Assembly (NCBI RefSeq): GCF_011683955.1
Contig: NZ_JAAQPI010000001.1
Span: forward strand, 1,054,001-1,118,000
Direction of reading: 5' to 3'
DNA from: Pseudomaricurvus alkylphenolicus
GTDB lineage: Bacteria; Pseudomonadota; Gammaproteobacteria; Pseudomonadales; Cellvibrionaceae
DNA: 64,000 nt
Shown here: one piece after another, positions 63,319-64,000 of the stretch
Position numbering within the stretch: the stretch's first letter is position 1
How the letters are laid out: every line of letters starts with the position of its first letter
Program-made: the position numbers and the translations under genes
The notes under the pieces: generated by a model
The model's input: the letters and a program-made list of their open reading frames with translations, nothing else
What the model was told of the DNA's origin: nothing
Database searches by the model: none

Positions 63319-64000
63319 TTGAATTTCCGCAGTAGCACCGCCCCTTGCGACAATGGCCTTAGGGTCCTGATATGTATCTTCGGTTTATCATGGTTACTGG
63401 GCGGTTGTTCGTCCTCAGACGGCGACACGGAAGTGCGCCTGGTTCGTCCGGTAAAAACGCTCGTATTGCAGACGCCAGAACAACAGTTAACGGTCAGCTT
63501 CCCGGGCCGGCTCGAACCCGTGCATGAGGTAAACCTGGCCTTTGAGGTCCCCGGCCGGCTGGAGCACTTGCCTGTCAGCGTCGGCGACAGTGTGACCGAA
63601 GGCGCCCTGATCGCCCAACTTAACCAGGAAGCCTACCGGGCCAGACTGGAAGCCACCAAGGCTCGCTACCATCAGGCGCGCAGCGACAGTCAGCGGCTGC
63701 AGACCCTATTGGCGACCAATAACGTTTCCCAAAATCAAGTGGACGAAGCCCGGACCCGCCTGGACGTCGCCTCCAGCCAGCTGGCCCTGGACACCAAGGC
63801 CTATGCTGACACCACTTTGCGCGCCCCCTTTGACGGCCAGGTGGTGGCCGTCTATCTGGACAACTTTACTTATCTCCCGGCTTCCACTCAGGTGGCGCGA
63901 CTGGTGGATCTATCGCAATTTGAAGTCTGGGTGGATGTGCCGGAACGCTTTGCCAAACTGCGCTCCCGACTGGTGGAGCATCGCGCCTACGTAGAGGTGG
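63319..64000 (+). CDS. RND efflux membrane-fusion lipoprotein, 3' truncated by the window edge
   Basis: The frame is open from TTG 63319, with TGGAG just upstream, to the end of the window (about 227 codons visible). A lipoprotein signal is clear (FGLSWLLGGCSSSDG, with the modified Cys in LGGC). The fusion-protein core follows: a lipoyl-like half PGRLEHLPVSVGDSV, a coiled-coil hairpin (AYRARLEATKARYHQARSD, NNVSQNQVDEARTRL) and the second lipoyl half LRAPFDGQVV. The inner-membrane pump gene would be expected to follow outside the window. Confidence 0.88.
   Translation, partial: MNFRSSTAPCDNGLRVLICIFGLSWLLGGCSSSDGDTEVRLVRPVKTLVLQTPEQQLTVSFPGRLEPVHEVNLAFEVPGRLEHLPVSVGDSVTEGALIAQLNQEAYRARLEATKARYHQARSDSQRLQTLLATNNVSQNQVDEARTRLDVASSQLALDTKAYADTTLRAPFDGQVVAVYLDNFTYLPASTQVARLVDLSQFEVWVDVPERFAKLRSRLVEHRAYVEV

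Overview
This window is a stretch of a proteobacterial chromosome, most likely from a marine gammaproteobacterium. That placement is an inference from the gene content: several TonB-dependent receptors, TRAP transport, NhaA, SbtA-type bicarbonate uptake and many CoA-dependent degradation genes; a Cellvibrionales-like host would fit. No rRNA, tRNA, CRISPR array, insertion sequence or phage gene was seen. The window cuts one gene at each end: an M20 amidohydrolase at the left and an efflux membrane-fusion lipoprotein at the right.

Region 1 (1-16.6 kb) is a halo-aromatic catabolism island and the most interesting part. A 1088-residue, apparently cytoplasmic reductive dehalogenase carries its own flavin/NAD reductase and [2Fe-2S] ferredoxin. 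It is divergent from a LysR gene. Next come pobA (4-hydroxybenzoate 3-hydroxylase) between two AraC-type regulators, then ligA, ligB and ligC (protocatechuate 4,5-cleavage and the next dehydrogenase), an aldo/keto reductase, a porin and a TRAP transporter. Read as a pathway: uptake of a (halo)hydroxybenzoate, reductive removal of halogen to give 4-hydroxybenzoate, hydroxylation to protocatechuate, meta-cleavage. The later enzymes (LigI, LigU, LigJ, LigK) are not in the window.

Region 2 (16.7-22.7 kb) holds a FecI-like sigma factor, a FecR-like anti-sigma factor and a TonB receptor with an N-terminal signalling domain, followed by a NarL-type response regulator and a periplasmic binding-protein-like gene.

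Region 3 (22.8-37.1 kb) holds two uptake-and-hydrolysis modules of similar design. One has a ureohydrolase, TonB receptor, MFS permease and C45-type self-processing amidase; the other has a TonB receptor, MFS permease and DmpA-type self-processing aminopeptidase. Each has its own regulators.

Region 4 (37.3-46.3 kb) is physiological: a di-haem peroxidase, nhaR/nhaA with a small exported protein, an HPF-like protein and a CBS protein, then SbtA with a tiny membrane protein and a CbbR/CmpR-like LysR, and a periplasmic chorismate mutase-cyclohexadienyl dehydratase fusion.

Region 5 (46.3-49.4 kb) is a direct repeat of the 3' end of a BKACE gene; the two copies flank a reductase gene and an AT-rich Fic gene. 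Region 6 (49.2-60.4 kb) is a CoA-ester degradation island: BKACE, acyl-CoA dehydrogenase, MarR, three SDRs, a CoA transferase/hydrolase, a MaoC hydratase, an SCP-x-like thiolase and a thiolase-fold/DUF35 fusion. Region 7 (60.5-64 kb) has a VWA/AAA+ pair of the NorD/NorQ (CbbO/CbbQ) type and the start of an RND efflux operon. Three dispersed palindromic repeat types lie between genes.
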